Assembly (NCBI GenBank): GCA_947034895.1
Contig: OX344765.1
Span: forward strand, 20,341,001-20,405,000
From: Rhytidiadelphus loreus
Lineage: Eukaryota > Streptophyta > Bryopsida > Hypnales > Hylocomiaceae
DNA length: 64,000 nt
Direction: 5' to 3'
Shown: in pieces, positions 19,638-31,868 of the stretch
How positions within the stretch are numbered: the stretch's first letter is position 1
Layout of the letters: each line of letters opens with the position of its first letter
Program-made: the position numbers and the translations under genes
The notes under the pieces: generated by a model
The model's database searches: none
What the model was told of the DNA's origin: nothing
Seen by the model: only the letters and a program-made list of their open reading frames with translations

Positions 19638-21192
19638 TATTTTTCGAAACTTCCCTGATTAGTTCAGAGTAGATTCTAAATCCCAATCTTAATCAAACTT
19701 ATGTTTGTGAAGTATGATCTAATTCTTGATCATGATCATATACATCCATAATCCTTATGTAGAAATACTACTGTCAGAAATTCCTTTAGACAGAGTTTTT
19801 TTTAATACTGTAAATGTTTTGAGTCTGCACTGCTAAAGATATTTGCTATCCAAGCAACTTCAGTACTAACAACATTAATATGTCCTAGCATAATTTTCAG
19901 TCCATATCAACAACCTTATTAAAGGAGATTGTGTAAAAAAACCAATACAATGGTAATGATTTACATTCCATACAGCATAACTATCTTCAGGCAAGCTTTG
20001 CACAAATATTTCAGCATGTTAGCTGTGGCCTCAATAGAAGTCAATTAGAGTTCTAATGAAGAAATACTGAACTAACCATGAACAAACAATGCACAAACAA
20101 TGAATACATCAAATTTTTAGAACTCATAGTCATTTTTTCCAACCATAGCCTTAGATTGAACTTCTAGGCATAATAAGTTGGAGATACAATAAAGTATGAG
20201 AACGTCATATCTATAGCTCGAAAATTTTTGAAAAAAATCCTCAGGAGGTGGTAATCCTCACCTGTACCCATGCCAACCAGCAAAAACGTTAGTATGCCAA
20301 TAGACGTGCCCGAGGTGTCTACAGATTACCACTACTTGTTATCGTAATTCACATGAGAATAATTTCAATCGTAATCCAACCTAAAGCCATAAAATATGCA
20401 AAGCAAACATTTTCTGACTTCTCTACAGACTTTTAAAAAAAACCACCACCTGTTGGCCGCTATTCTGTGAGCCAAGCACCATTGCATATATTTCTCCCAA
20501 CTGAATCACCACTGTGAGAACCTCTGACCCTGAGCAAGTGTTGTATAACACAAAAAATGTGTTCATTGTGGAAACCGAGCTAGTTATAGCATGAGTTTCA
20601 ATAATTTCTAAGTTCAAACGTCTGAACATCCCTGGATGTAACAGGAAGAGCGGCAAAAACTTCCAGAGCTTACAACGGGTAGAAATTATTATTTTTTGAT
20701 CAGCTTTTAATATGGAGATTAATGGACCAAGCCTCCAAAGCTCCATGAGCTGTCATGCTTAACATCAAGTATTTAAGCATCCATTTAGAAACTTGCTTAG
20801 TCTGGGTTATTCAATCATTGGATACCCAAAGGCTCTCATTAACTGTCAAAGCTTTATTGATGCCGAAATCAGATTTTGACATCAGATTTTGACATCAGAT
20901 TTTGAAATCAGAGTTTGTGAAGCCTCCATGTATAGTTACAGGAGGAGGGAGTTATATTGGTTATCTGGTAAATGTTTCAATTTCTGAAAATGCTATTTAT
21001 TTTGTATGTAAATTTTTAGCTAAATCATATCATAAATAACAGCTCAATAAATAGAAAAAAATATATAAGATTATATACTATGATGTATAATATCTATTTA
21101 TTTCTATGAATCATACAGCAATAGACTTTCTGATTATGATAACTAGGAATAGTTCCTGGAAATCAAGTCTAAAAAAGAAAAAAAAAAAAAAA
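19638..21192 (-). repeat. Left 1.55-kb direct repeat of the retroelement (3' repeat in element orientation)
   Basis: From TATTTTTCGAAACTTCCC to the A-tract after AATCAAGTCTAAAAAAG, matched by 25380-26933/4 at a constant offset of 5,742 bp at both ends, so there is no net indel; all stretches I compared are identical. The ends are not TG...CA, unlike gypsy/copia LTRs. It contains a 14-bp triplet repeat (CATCAGATTTTGA-type, about 20869-20915) and a 107-codon minus frame at 20423-20746. Confidence 0.85.
20423..20746 (-). CDS. 107-codon frame inside the direct repeat, function unknown
   Basis: Identical frame in both repeats (also 26165-26488), on the same strand as ORF1 and ORF2, with an ATG start. 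No recognised domain; two hydrophobic stretches. It may be a fortuitous frame in a leader region. Low confidence that it is translated. Confidence 0.25.
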   Translation of the reverse strand: MELWRLGPLISILKADQKIIISTRCKLWKFLPLFLLHPGMFRRLNLEIIETHAITSSVSTMNTFFVLYNTCSGSEVLTVVIQLGEIYAMVLGSQNSGQQVVVFFKSL

Positions 21193-21300
21193 AAACCCAC
21201 CACCACCCTTGGTGTGACTGTTGCTCAATAGAGGTACTTGATGTATCCTCTACTGAGGAGTACACCAAGCACGTTCACAAACAATATTTCTTTTTTCCTT

Positions 21301-23508
21301 TTACCAACAAGGTAGGGAACAAGTACATTCATACCTGAGTATTTCAATAAGTCGTAGGAGCTCAAACTTTAGTCCAGGAAAATTATTTTCCTTCAGAAAA
21401 ATCTTGATGTTGTTCATGAGTCTAGATCTTTGGAATCCGTTGTTCTGCAACGTGGTTACTAGAGTTTCTAGTTCTTTGTGTGCAGTTTCGATGTTGCTTG
21501 ACAGGTAGAGTATTGGTACCGCTTGGGAAATCGCAATACTGTAGGATTGCCGAATTGGTCTATTCGACTTGAACTGGATATATTGGGAATATTGGAATGG
21601 TAAGTCACGGCATTTGTCAAACTTGGTTGTCTGATATCGCCCTGATCTGTCGTCATTGATTTCGATATACAAGTTCATGAAGTGTGCACCGATGCCCTGG
21701 AGAGGGTTGTTCTGTGCAAACTTGGTGATTTCACATTTAATCTCTAGCACATCCAGCGGATAGACCCAATATGGGTTGTTATCCGTCCGTATTTGGTTTG
21801 GATCAAGAAATTGGCGTGCGATATCATTGTTGATCCAACAAAGATCGTCAATGTATCGGTATGAGTGTTTGAAACATTTCATCAGTTCAATCTTACCCAA
21901 TCTGCCCAGTCTCTGTACAAACTGGATTTCAAAATGGAGTAGATATAAATTGCACCAAAGTGGTGAGCAGCTAAATCCCATTGGAATGCCAAGTGACTGT
22001 CTCCAGAGACGATCACCTAGTCCAACGAAACAATGGTTCATTAACCATGTGTGTAGTTTAATCAACCTGTTCTCAGAAATTGGAAAATAGTTCCCATATG
22101 ATGGGCAGCTAGTATTCCAAGCAGCATGGGCAGCATTGTCTGCCGCATCAACTCGAATCCAAATTTGAGGGTTGGATCGGGGATGCTTTGAGCATTCATG
22201 TTTGAATCCAATACGAATAATATGAGCTATCGCATCTGCAAGGTTGTCCTTGCCATGAAGCGGGATAGTTTCATAGCATCGTGCAATGTCTGCTACAAAG
22301 ATACTGGACATTTTTTCTGGAAGGTTCAGTGCAACTTCAATAATAGAGTTAACTAGCCAAAATAACGATGTGTCAACATAGAGAAAATTCTTGTACCCAG
22401 TATGAACTGTGGCTGCCCATTCTTTGACTTTCTCCATAATTAACATTGTGGAGATAGTAAGCATGTGGGCCAGATTAGAGTATACAGTCCGAAAAGCATT
22501 AGTTAGCCATCGGTACTTGTTTTTGTGGAGCTTGAAAGTTGCCATAAGGTACGGTAGTGAGTTGAAAGTCACATTCAATTCAGGGATTAAATCCTTCAAT
22601 GAAGTGGTGACATTTTCGATCACTGAAGCGCGAAGCAGCCACAAGCTGTTTTCTCGGCATGGTGAAAAATCATTGCTCATTAGCCGTTCGTGGGCAAGCA
22701 AACGAATATGCTTTATGCAGATAAAGCATATGTTATTCGTAGCTTTGTCTAATCCCGCACAGTATAGATTTTCTGTAATCCATTCAACTTCCTTTTGGAC
22801 AACTTTAATAGAGAACAGGTCTGGCTGGGAGGTACGAAAACCGAACTTGTTAGCATTTCTGGCTTTCTTAAGATGAGCAAGGCAAGTCACACGTACCCAT
22901 TCTTTGGCTTCATCCAGCGGAAAACCGTTTGATTCCAGTCCAAGAATAGTAGCAACTTGAGAAAACGCATCCATGATTGTAGCTATGCATACTCCAATTG
23001 CTGTTGGCTTCAAGGGAATATGATTCAGTCCCATTTTCACTGCACTGCGTAGCTCCCGATGTTGCAAGAGATCGCAGTTCACCGTTCTGACGTGGGCAGT
23101 CTGGGACGTAGCTCCAGTTGTTTCGAGCAATGTAAGCGGGTCCAGAAATTTCTGTAGACGCTTGGCTGTCATACATACACATGTTATGGAACAATCCAGT
23201 AAACTGTTAAAAGCAAAAATTTTAAATACGAAGGTAGGTTTATAGAACATGGTTGCAACACTGTCATGGTAACGCCATGCAAAAAGTAGTTCTAACACCA
23301 CTGGAACGAGATGAGCAAAATCAAAATGAGTCAACATATCTTGAAATATCTGTTTCATATTAATCCATTCCATGGATCGGCTAGGGTAGGTGACAATCAC
23401 TATGCATGTTGGCTTTGGCTTGTTCCCTCTCTGTAGGATTACCCGACCAAGTTGGTCTGCTGAAAGAGTACGAGATTCATCTGTTTGCAAACATAAGCAA
23501 TTATCCAC
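21301..23508 (-). CDS. ORF2: Penelope-like reverse transcriptase without visible endonuclease
   Basis: 735 codons, open from a GTG at 23508; the first in-frame ATG is codon 46 (23373), and an acceptor-like GCAAACAG lies near codon 9, so the true start is unsettled. RT motif A is FVADIARCYETIPL (about residue 405), motif B GIPMGFSCSPLWCNLY (about 507), motif C YRYIDDLCW (YIDD, about 552). Downstream, FMNLYIEINDD and the block FQYSQYIQFKSN...SQAVPILYLSS...LQNNGF have the layout seen after the palm in Penelope-like RTs. No GIY-YIG, RNase H or integrase motif is visible; the C-terminus is short and ends in a Cys-containing tail. Stop TAA. Family assignment is from motif layout only. Confidence 0.75.
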   Translation of the reverse strand: MDNCLCLQTDESRTLSADQLGRVILQRGNKPKPTCIVIVTYPSRSMEWINMKQIFQDMLTHFDFAHLVPVVLELLFAWRYHDSVATMFYKPTFVFKIFAFNSLLDCSITCVCMTAKRLQKFLDPLTLLETTGATSQTAHVRTVNCDLLQHRELRSAVKMGLNHIPLKPTAIGVCIATIMDAFSQVATILGLESNGFPLDEAKEWVRVTCLAHLKKARNANKFGFRTSQPDLFSIKVVQKEVEWITENLYCAGLDKATNNICFICIKHIRLLAHERLMSNDFSPCRENSLWLLRASVIENVTTSLKDLIPELNVTFNSLPYLMATFKLHKNKYRWLTNAFRTVYSNLAHMLTISTMLIMEKVKEWAATVHTGYKNFLYVDTSLFWLVNSIIEVALNLPEKMSSIFVADIARCYETIPLHGKDNLADAIAHIIRIGFKHECSKHPRSNPQIWIRVDAADNAAHAAWNTSCPSYGNYFPISENRLIKLHTWLMNHCFVGLGDRLWRQSLGIPMGFSCSPLWCNLYLLHFEIQFVQRLGRLGKIELMKCFKHSYRYIDDLCWINNDIARQFLDPNQIRTDNNPYWVYPLDVLEIKCEITKFAQNNPLQGIGAHFMNLYIEINDDRSGRYQTTKFDKCRDLPFQYSQYIQFKSNRPIRQSYSIAISQAVPILYLSSNIETAHKELETLVTTLQNNGFQRSRLMNNIKIFLKENNFPGLKFELLRLIEILRYECTCSLPCW

Positions 23509-23531
23509 TAGTCAGAAACATTTAACTAAGC

Positions 23532-25353
23532 TTAATCTTCATTCTCATTCGCAAAGCTCAAGGTCTTGCGTTTGAGTGGAGAGCTAGTAATTAGCTGGAT
23601 TCGACCATCATTTGGCATTCCTGTTTTTCCAGTTGAATACTGGCCAGACTGTGGTTCAGCCATATTCCGATCTCCTGTATCGGACCCGAACGATTCACAT
23701 ATGCTCACATTTGAAAATGCAGGTATTGTCTCCGGCGTCCGATGTGTATCCTTGCTCCAAGGGGACTGGCACCTTGGCGGATTGGGACTCTGGCCTGTAA
23801 CATTGGAATTTTTGTTGAAGCGTTGCCAATTCGGCCCATTGCTCCAAGCCTGTGTGGGAGCATTGTAATAATTTTGTCCACGGCCTCTGCCGTATCCCCG
23901 CCCACCTCCGTTGTTAGCCCGACCTCTAGTTGCATTACTGCCACCAGTAGGAGGAGTCATTAGCTTTTGTCGTTTGGATGTCGGTGCATGGGATGTCTTG
24001 TCAGGATTTGCAACAGACCAACTAGCCGGTTTCAGTAACCGTTCTACTTGCTTGTAACCTGGTAAATGTACATTCTCCTTAAATAACGGACCGTTGGGAT
24101 CTATAGCAAGTTGCAATGCTCCATCACAGATCCATTTGCGGGAATGCATGAAGGAAACATGACATTTGATCGTAAGAAATCCAGCCTGATGTAGCCATAC
24201 CAGGAAGGCACTGAATTTGGACCGGAGTGAAGGATGTGGTGTGTCGTCAAAAAATCGGTCTAGGTGGTTAGCCATAAACCAGATCGCATGATCCCACCAG
24301 ATCATCGATCCTGCACATCCCATATTTGCATTTAACGCACAGCTACATTTCATGTATAGTCGTTTGCCATTCCATAATTCTTGCATATGTTTGTCCCGTC
24401 TGTGTTTGTCCGTAGGTGGATCAATCTTGCATTGCAGCTTGATACTGTCCGTGTTACACTTGGTGTGGTCGAACGAACTCAAGCTGTAAGCATTGCTGAT
24501 AGAACTAGCTGCAGTGCTCAGGGCCCTATTATTGGTTGCTGAGTCTTTACATTCCTTCATATCGCTTGCTTGTAAACCACCCCAGATTCTCCATACAAAT
24601 GGTGGAATTGGTGCTAGGAGGTTGATGTTGCCCACTTGCCACACTCGGTGGTCACAACTAATCAGCATGTCCTCTACAGTGCGAGGAGGAGTGAAAGGGA
24701 TAGCTAGTCTCTTGCCAGAGGCAATAAGCTCAGCTTCTTCTTTCTGTTTCTCTGTACAAATAATCAGTTCTTGCAGTTCCTCAATTGCAGTCCGTTCACT
24801 GGGTTCCATAACCATGCCTTCCAAGAAGGGATGTGAGATGCTGGAATTATCCCCATTGAATTTTTGGCTGTTCAACAGTTCGGAGTCTTCCTTGTTATTT
24901 GCTGCCCGAATAGCGACTTCCACTGAGATGGCATCTCTCTGGGATTTTGCGTATTCTGTTGAGTCTTGTAAGATCAGTACGTCCAAAATCGAGTGTAGCT
25001 CTTTGAGGCGAATCAGCCCCTGTTCAGGAGTTTTGCCATTGGCTACTTCGAAGACCCTAGTCCACTGAGATAAGTCAAGTGTGCTAAGGATCAGTGGCGA
25101 TTCACCTTCTTCGCCGTTAATTTTGATGGTTTCTGAATCCGTTTCTTGAATAAAAGCGTGGATCTCCGCTGGTTTGAGGCTGGCGAGAGTTGCTTGAATG
25201 ATCGGAATCGGGGGAGGTAACGGGACGTCATATCCCAGAGTCTGCAGATCGGGATGCCATACTGGCTCCTTGATCAGTGACTGTCACAGAGAACATGGTC
25301 ACATGTAAGTATGAATTACGATTGGAACAGAGAATCTATAAGAGACTCACCAT
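23532..25353 (-). CDS. ORF1: gag-like RNA-binding protein, spliced after its start codon
   Basis: The frame is open from 25280 to TAA at 23532 (583 codons with stop) but has no usable ATG near its beginning. Just upstream, minus strand, lies GAGAG-ATG followed at once by GTGAGT, and an acceptor CTGTGACAG ends at 25281. Joining 25353-25351 to 25280 gives Met-Ser-Leu-Ile-Lys, in frame; intron 70 bp. The protein has an alpha-helical N-terminal half, a Cys/His-bearing middle (LQCKID...MKCSCALNANMGC), a conserved-looking WWDHAIWFMANHLDRFF segment and an RG-rich tail (GGGRGYGRGRGQN) typical of RNA-binding proteins, then a basic PLKRKT near the end. Its stop is 23 nt before ORF2. I infer a gag-like partner of the RT. 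Confidence 0.65.
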
Positions 25354-25379
25354 CTCTCAAAGGATAGAGGTAAAAAAAA

Positions 25380-26932
25380 TATTTTTCGAAACTTCCCTGA
25401 TTAGTTCAGAGTAGATTCTAAATCCCAATCTTAATCAAACTTATGTTTGTGAAGTATGATCTAATTCTTGATCATGATCATATACATCCATAATCCTTAT
25501 GTAGAAATACTACTGTCAGAAATTCCTTTAGACAGAGTTTTTTTTAATACTGTAAATGTTTTGAGTCTGCACTGCTAAAGATATTTGCTATCCAAGCAAC
25601 TTCAGTACTAACAACATTAATATGTCCTAGCATAATTTTCAGTCCATATCAACAACCTTATTAAAGGAGATTGTGTAAAAAAACCAATACAATGGTAATG
25701 ATTTACATTCCATACAGCATAACTATCTTCAGGCAAGCTTTGCACAAATATTTCAGCATGTTAGCTGTGGCCTCAATAGAAGTCAATTAGAGTTCTAATG
25801 AAGAAATACTGAACTAACCATGAACAAACAATGCACAAACAATGAATACATCAAATTTTTAGAACTCATAGTCATTTTTTCCAACCATAGCCTTAGATTG
25901 AACTTCTAGGCATAATAAGTTGGAGATACAATAAAGTATGAGAACGTCATATCTATAGCTCGAAAATTTTTGAAAAAAATCCTCAGGAGGTGGTAATCCT
26001 CACCTGTACCCATGCCAACCAGCAAAAACGTTAGTATGCCAATAGACGTGCCCGAGGTGTCTACAGATTACCACTACTTGTTATCGTAATTCACATGAGA
26101 ATAATTTCAATCGTAATCCAACCTAAAGCCATAAAATATGCAAAGCAAACATTTTCTGACTTCTCTACAGACTTTTAAAAAAAACCACCACCTGTTGGCC
26201 GCTATTCTGTGAGCCAAGCACCATTGCATATATTTCTCCCAACTGAATCACCACTGTGAGAACCTCTGACCCTGAGCAAGTGTTGTATAACACAAAAAAT
26301 GTGTTCATTGTGGAAACCGAGCTAGTTATAGCATGAGTTTCAATAATTTCTAAGTTCAAACGTCTGAACATCCCTGGATGTAACAGGAAGAGCGGCAAAA
26401 ACTTCCAGAGCTTACAACGGGTAGAAATTATTATTTTTTGATCAGCTTTTAATATGGAGATTAATGGACCAAGCCTCCAAAGCTCCATGAGCTGTCATGC
26501 TTAACATCAAGTATTTAAGCATCCATTTAGAAACTTGCTTAGTCTGGGTTATTCAATCATTGGATACCCAAAGGCTCTCATTAACTGTCAAAGCTTTATT
26601 GATGCCGAAATCAGATTTTGACATCAGATTTTGACATCAGATTTTGAAATCAGAGTTTGTGAAGCCTCCATGTATAGTTACAGGAGGAGGGAGTTATATT
26701 GGTTATCTGGTAAATGTTTCAATTTCTGAAAATGCTATTTATTTTGTATGTAAATTTTTAGCTAAATCATATCATAAATAACAGCTCAATAAATAGAAAA
26801 AAATATATAAGATTATATACTATGATGTATAATATCTATTTATTTCTATGAATCATACAGCAATAGACTTTCTGATTATGATAACTAGGAATAGTTCCTG
26901 GAAATCAAGTCTAAAAAAGAAAAAAAAAAAAA

Positions 26933-26933
<1 letters not shown>
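25380..26933 (-). repeat. Right 1.55-kb direct repeat of the retroelement (5' repeat in element orientation)
   Basis: Partner of 19638-21192. In element orientation it begins with a T-tract and ends GTTTCGAAAAATA, followed by a short leader, the start ATG and the intron of ORF1. A-tract and (TA)n lie outside it on the right. No target duplication can be read because both flanks are A/T runs. Confidence 0.85.

Positions 26934-26937
<4 letters not shown>

Positions 26938-26981
<44 letters not shown>
26938..26981. repeat. (TA)n microsatellite at the element border
   Basis: About 44 bp of alternating TA directly after the A-tract that ends the right repeat. Confidence 0.9.
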
Positions 26982-26984
<3 letters not shown>

Positions 26985-27049
26985 ATTAATTTTTCTGTGA
27001 CATTGGCACCGTCAATACTCCTTTTGATACCAAGATATCTTTTGTGTGT

Positions 27050-28480
27050 GTTAGGATTTGGGACTCTCAAATTAAATAATAATATTAATAATTGATTTTT
27101 CTTCTTCTTTTTGTTGAAAGTCCCAAACCCCAAATTCCCCAGAGTCACGAAAAAATTAAAAAATTAAAAAAAATTATTGATTTGTTTTTGTTTTGTTTTT
27201 CATAAAAGTCCCAAACTCCAAACCCCACAAAGTGTCTCTTTGTACAAAGAGGATTTTTTAGAGTGACAAAGTTGAATTTTAAAAACAAATTAAATTATTT
27301 TTTTATTTTTTTTTTAATTTTGGTTGAAAGTCCCAAACTCCAAACCCTACTAGAAGTCTCTTTGTACCGAGAGGGATTTTGGAGGGATTATCAAAATCAC
27401 GACAAAAAATTAAAAATTAAACAAAAAGAAACTCATTTGGGGTTCAAAGTTCCAAACCTCAAACCCTGTCAATGGTCTCTCAGTATCGAGAAACCCCTTG
27501 CGGAGTTTGGGGATTGGGAATCTTAGAAAAAATTAATAAAAAAAGAGATTTTTTGAATTTATCTAAAATTATTGAATTTCTTTTGCGACTTTTCACCCCC
27601 AAAAAAACCTCTTGGTACAGAGAGCCCCTTGGCAAGTTTTTTTTGTTTGGATTTTTCAACCCAGTTTTTATTTTTTTTCAATTTTTTCTAGCCACTTTGT
27701 CACCTCAAGAAAACCTCATGGTATAGAAAGACCCTTGGTTGGATTTGGGGGTTTGAGACTTTCAACTAAATTTATTTTTTTTCAAATTTTTGTTTTCAAC
27801 TTTGTCACCTCAAAAAAACCCACTTGGTACAGAGAGACCCCTGGCAAGGTTTGAGGTTTGGGATTTTCATTTTTTTATAAAATTAAATTTTAAAAGAAAT
27901 CTTTTTTTCTTAAGTTTTTTTACCAGGACTTTGTCACCCCAAGAAACCCTTTTTAGTATGAAGAATCCTCTTGTGGGGTTGAAAATTTAGGACTCTCAAA
28001 AAAATTTAAACTAAAAGAAAAAAAAAATCAAAATTTTATATATCTTTTTTGTATTTTTTCTACAACTTAATCATCCAAAGATATCCCTTTCAATATCAAG
28101 AAATCCCTTGCGGGGTTTAGGATTTGGGACTTAAAAAAAAGAATAATTAAAAGATTTTACTTTTATTTATTTTTCCTTTATCACAACTTTTTAACCCCTT
28201 GAAACCCCATTTCATTACCGAAAGACCCCTTACGGAGTCTGGAGTTTTGTACTCTCAAAATTTAAAATTTAAAAAAAAAATTATTTGTTTGTTTCCATGA
28301 CTTCACCGTCTCAAGAATCCTCTTGTAGATTTTCGGATAGGAGACTTTGAAAACACTTCCTTTTTTTTACTTTTGAATGTATGAATGTGTATTACAATTC
28401 CATCACCCCCAAGAAAACCTCTAGGCACTGAGAAGTGCTTTGGGGGGTTTGGGGGTAAGACATTCTAAAAAATTCCTCGT
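27050..28480. repeat. Right part of the 120-130 bp tandem array, with an internal inversion
   Basis: About 10 units with landmarks GGTTTGGGACTCTCAAA, GACTTTGTCACC(CC)AAGAAAACC and CTTGGTACAGAGAGACCCC. Units at about 27110-27480 are in the opposite orientation (GTTGAAAGTCCCAAAC, GTCTCTTTGTACCGAGAGGG); units before and after are forward. Short plus frames here share TLSPQ(E/K)N-type motifs because of the repeat. Confidence 0.7.
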
Positions 28481-31431
28481 TCTTAGAAGATGGTGTTTAC
28501 TGCATGAACCCTCCATCAATTGTCTAAAAGCAAACAACTTATGACATACACTTAGAAAATGACCCATTATAGTTTTGCATCAACCCATGACAAAAAGAAT
28601 TCAACAAATGAGATTTAGTTTGCATTAGATTGAGTTCGTGACCACAATCAATGTCTTAGCTGATGGTGATGAAGTGATTAGGGACTACAATAGGAACTCC
28701 CACCTTTTTGTATAGAGTCATCACAAGAAGTGACTTTTTCAAACTTTCATGTTGTGGTCATATTAGAAAATATTGTGATTGCTTTAAGTGAGTAAGATAA
28801 CCATTATGAAAACACTTTTTATTGGTTTTGGAGTAGTTTAGAAACTCTAACTTTGGGGCTAATTGGGTAGCACACTTAAAAAATTCATAACAAATTTATA
28901 CTTTGCCAAAAACGTAAAAAATGTCAATTGCTCTCTCCATTTCTCACATTTGTCTTTGTATAGAAAAAAATTTAATTTCCAAAATGCTAATAGGACAAAC
29001 CAATCATTTGTCTTGGCAAAAGGTAATTTATTTAACTACAATGCAAGAGTTTGAATAAGATAGAGGGCTACTAAATCATCACTTTAAGGGTTAAGAGGTA
29101 TTTTCTAGGCTCAAAAGTTACGGTGACATTTTTGTGCATAATATATCCTCCACTCAGGTCAAATTCATTAAAAAAAAATTCAAAATATAATTAAATATAT
29201 CATGTAATAAAATTTTCAGAAATTATAATGTGACAAAATTGAATAGTGTAGAAAATATTAATGAAAATAATTTGAATGCAAAAAAAATCCCCGATGGAAA
29301 ATGAAAGATAATATATATACCAAGGTGATTGCTTTATAAATGTAAAAAATCCATGGGATACATAAGCTTATCAAGCTTCGTCCTTTTTTCCCCCTCCAAG
29401 AGAGACTATGTTCATTGAAAGGGATTGAACCCTTAAGCAATTCTTCTACTAATTTACTAAGTTGTGAGAACCCTATTGTTGAGTCCCCTTCTGCTAAAGG
29501 TCACAAAAGATTTAGTAAAGCCCTAAATAACATGGTAAAGCTGTAAAAATTCTACTGCTAAAGGTCACAAAATATTCCAAATCTTGTAAAATAAAATTCC
29601 AAAAATTCTAAATCTAGTTAACAAAAAGAAATCCGACCCCAAAAGTAATGATTTTGTATGGGGGCTAACAAATCTAACCCCAATGTACAGTAAGCATACC
29701 CATCATAGTTTGGAGCCCAATCTGGAGCACTACTTTGAATCCAATTCAATTTTGATGCATTCTAATGTAGTTTTTATTACATTCAATACATTGAGTGAGA
29801 AATTGGGACCTAAAGTCTTAGAATTGGGTTAGAAAGTCACCATTTAATGAATTCAATAGCTTTCTACACATGGTAAGAATTCATTCATTGTTTCATTGTA
29901 TAGAGGGTGCTTTTGGATTTCCATTAGAACGATGTAGGAAAGTAAAAGAGCCACATTAAAATCCAAAGGGCAAGAATAGTCCCTCCTAGAAACCAAAATG
30001 GGAAGCTTTACATTTTTGCTTTAAACACCTATAATGTGTCATAATTTTTCTAAAAATTGGTTGACCAAAATACATGTAAAATAAACCCTGATTTATCGAG
30101 GTTTTGCAAAAAATAGATTGTAAATCCAATAATTATATCTATGTGTAGTGACCAAAAAGTCTACAATGGGCTTTCTACTTCCATTCATTCAAAGTAGGCA
30201 AAATCATTCAAAATGCCCCAAACATCCAATTTTGCAACACTTCCAAAATAAGTTACATATTTCTAATGAAAGTGGCAAAAAAATAATAGGATCCTTCTAG
30301 TGAATGTATGCCCAAACAATGAGCCGTGACCTCAGTCTACATAACTTCAAGCCATATCCAAAGTGATGACGCTTCTAAAATCAACAAGGAAAACTACCAC
30401 ACTATTTTTGTATGGTTTACATTGAAGTCTAGAAATAGTTACTTTTACAATGGTGCCACCTAATACTCCCCAAATTGTCTTAATGGGGTTATAAATAGAC
30501 ACCTTCATTTTTCAAAATTAGGCCTAGTTGTGGCGCTTCTAATTCCTACCTAAATCTGAAAATGTCAAAAACTCATTTCAAAATCTGTAGAGAATGCGTC
30601 ATTCTTGTGTCAAGCTTGTCTTTTCAACGACATCTCATCCAAACCATGCACCATTAGATTTCAACACATTCTATCAAATCTAGTGGAACTCAATCACCAA
30701 ACTTCTAATTAGAAATCTTGACTCCAATGTATTCTTTAGATCTACAAACTATGACTTATCCAACCTTTTTTTTTTACTTTTTGAGAAAGTGCCAAGATGG
30801 CGATCACTTAAAATTTGATGAAGCACTGTATTTCTACATTCATCCATCTTTTGGATCAAAAAATAATTTTCAATTATATTCATGCATTTTTTCATCCTAA
30901 TTTGGCAACTTCATCCACATTTTAAATAGAAATGGGAAATTTCTTGCACCCCCCCCCCTTTCTTTTAACAAAAAGTAATTTTTTTATAAAAATGGGTGCA
31001 ATTTGGCCTCATGGTGCCAAAAAAACGGTTGGTCTTCTCCATCATATGAAATTGCACTCCTACCAAGCATCCTTTATTTTCTTGCCCACAAGGAATTCTA
31101 TGCTTGACAAATTCAAAGTTCAATTCATATAAGTCGTTCTCACTTCACTTTCTCAATTATCACCTATGCTTTGTTTGTACATATAGCTTATTTTTTGCTT
31201 TTCTAACTATTGTGCTTGTTCTATGATGCATGTGTATTATCTACCGACTATATATTCAACGGCATTATATTGCCTTTCAATGACCACTTAAACTGTGGTT
31301 GTTGTTCAACTCGGAAGCTCCTAAAGCGCATTCATTTCTCTGCCCATTACTCACTATAAGAACCTTGTGTTTTATGTGACATTTTCATAATTTTTTGTGA
31401 CAAATTTTAGTGAATGTTCAATAAAACAACT
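28481..31431. other. AT-rich spacer
   Basis: No supported gene or element. Only short frames. Confidence 0.5.
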
Positions 31432-31509
31432 TGTGTTTTTATATCAATAATAACATCCAATGTAACATCCAGATGTTACATTGGACATTATTATTGACAT
31501 AAAAACACA
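31432..31509. repeat. 78-bp near-perfect hairpin
   Basis: Arms of 38 bp (TGTGTTTTTATATCAATAAT... and its complement) with three differences and a 2-nt loop. No clear target duplication. A solo MITE core or a cruciform-forming sequence. Confidence 0.6.
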
Positions 31510-31868
31510 ATTTGCAATAAGAAATGCAACTCTAATTCACAACTAAGTCTTCTTCTTTCTAATGTTTGTCTTTTTATTTTCTTCCCTCTATTTCTTGCCT
31601 TTATTTGTAATTTTTTTAGTATTTGCAAGGTCAATGAATTGACTAAAACAACATTAATTCTTTGCTAATTGACAAAAGGACTAATGTCTTCTATGTCAAC
31701 TACTTTTCTAAGAGTATTCTAATGGCTCTTCTATGCCAATGATCTTTGTTTGCTTTTTTTTCCCCTCTCCCCCTAAAAGTCAACCTTTGATTGAAATCCA
31801 ATTACTACACTACTATTCACCTATCCTAAATTATATCTATCCTCCATACCCCACTTGGCTTATATTTA

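Noticed and set aside
19638..26933. Ordinary gypsy/copia LTR retrotransposon
   Set aside because: No TG/CA ends, protease, RNase H or integrase, and the RT motif layout is Penelope-like.
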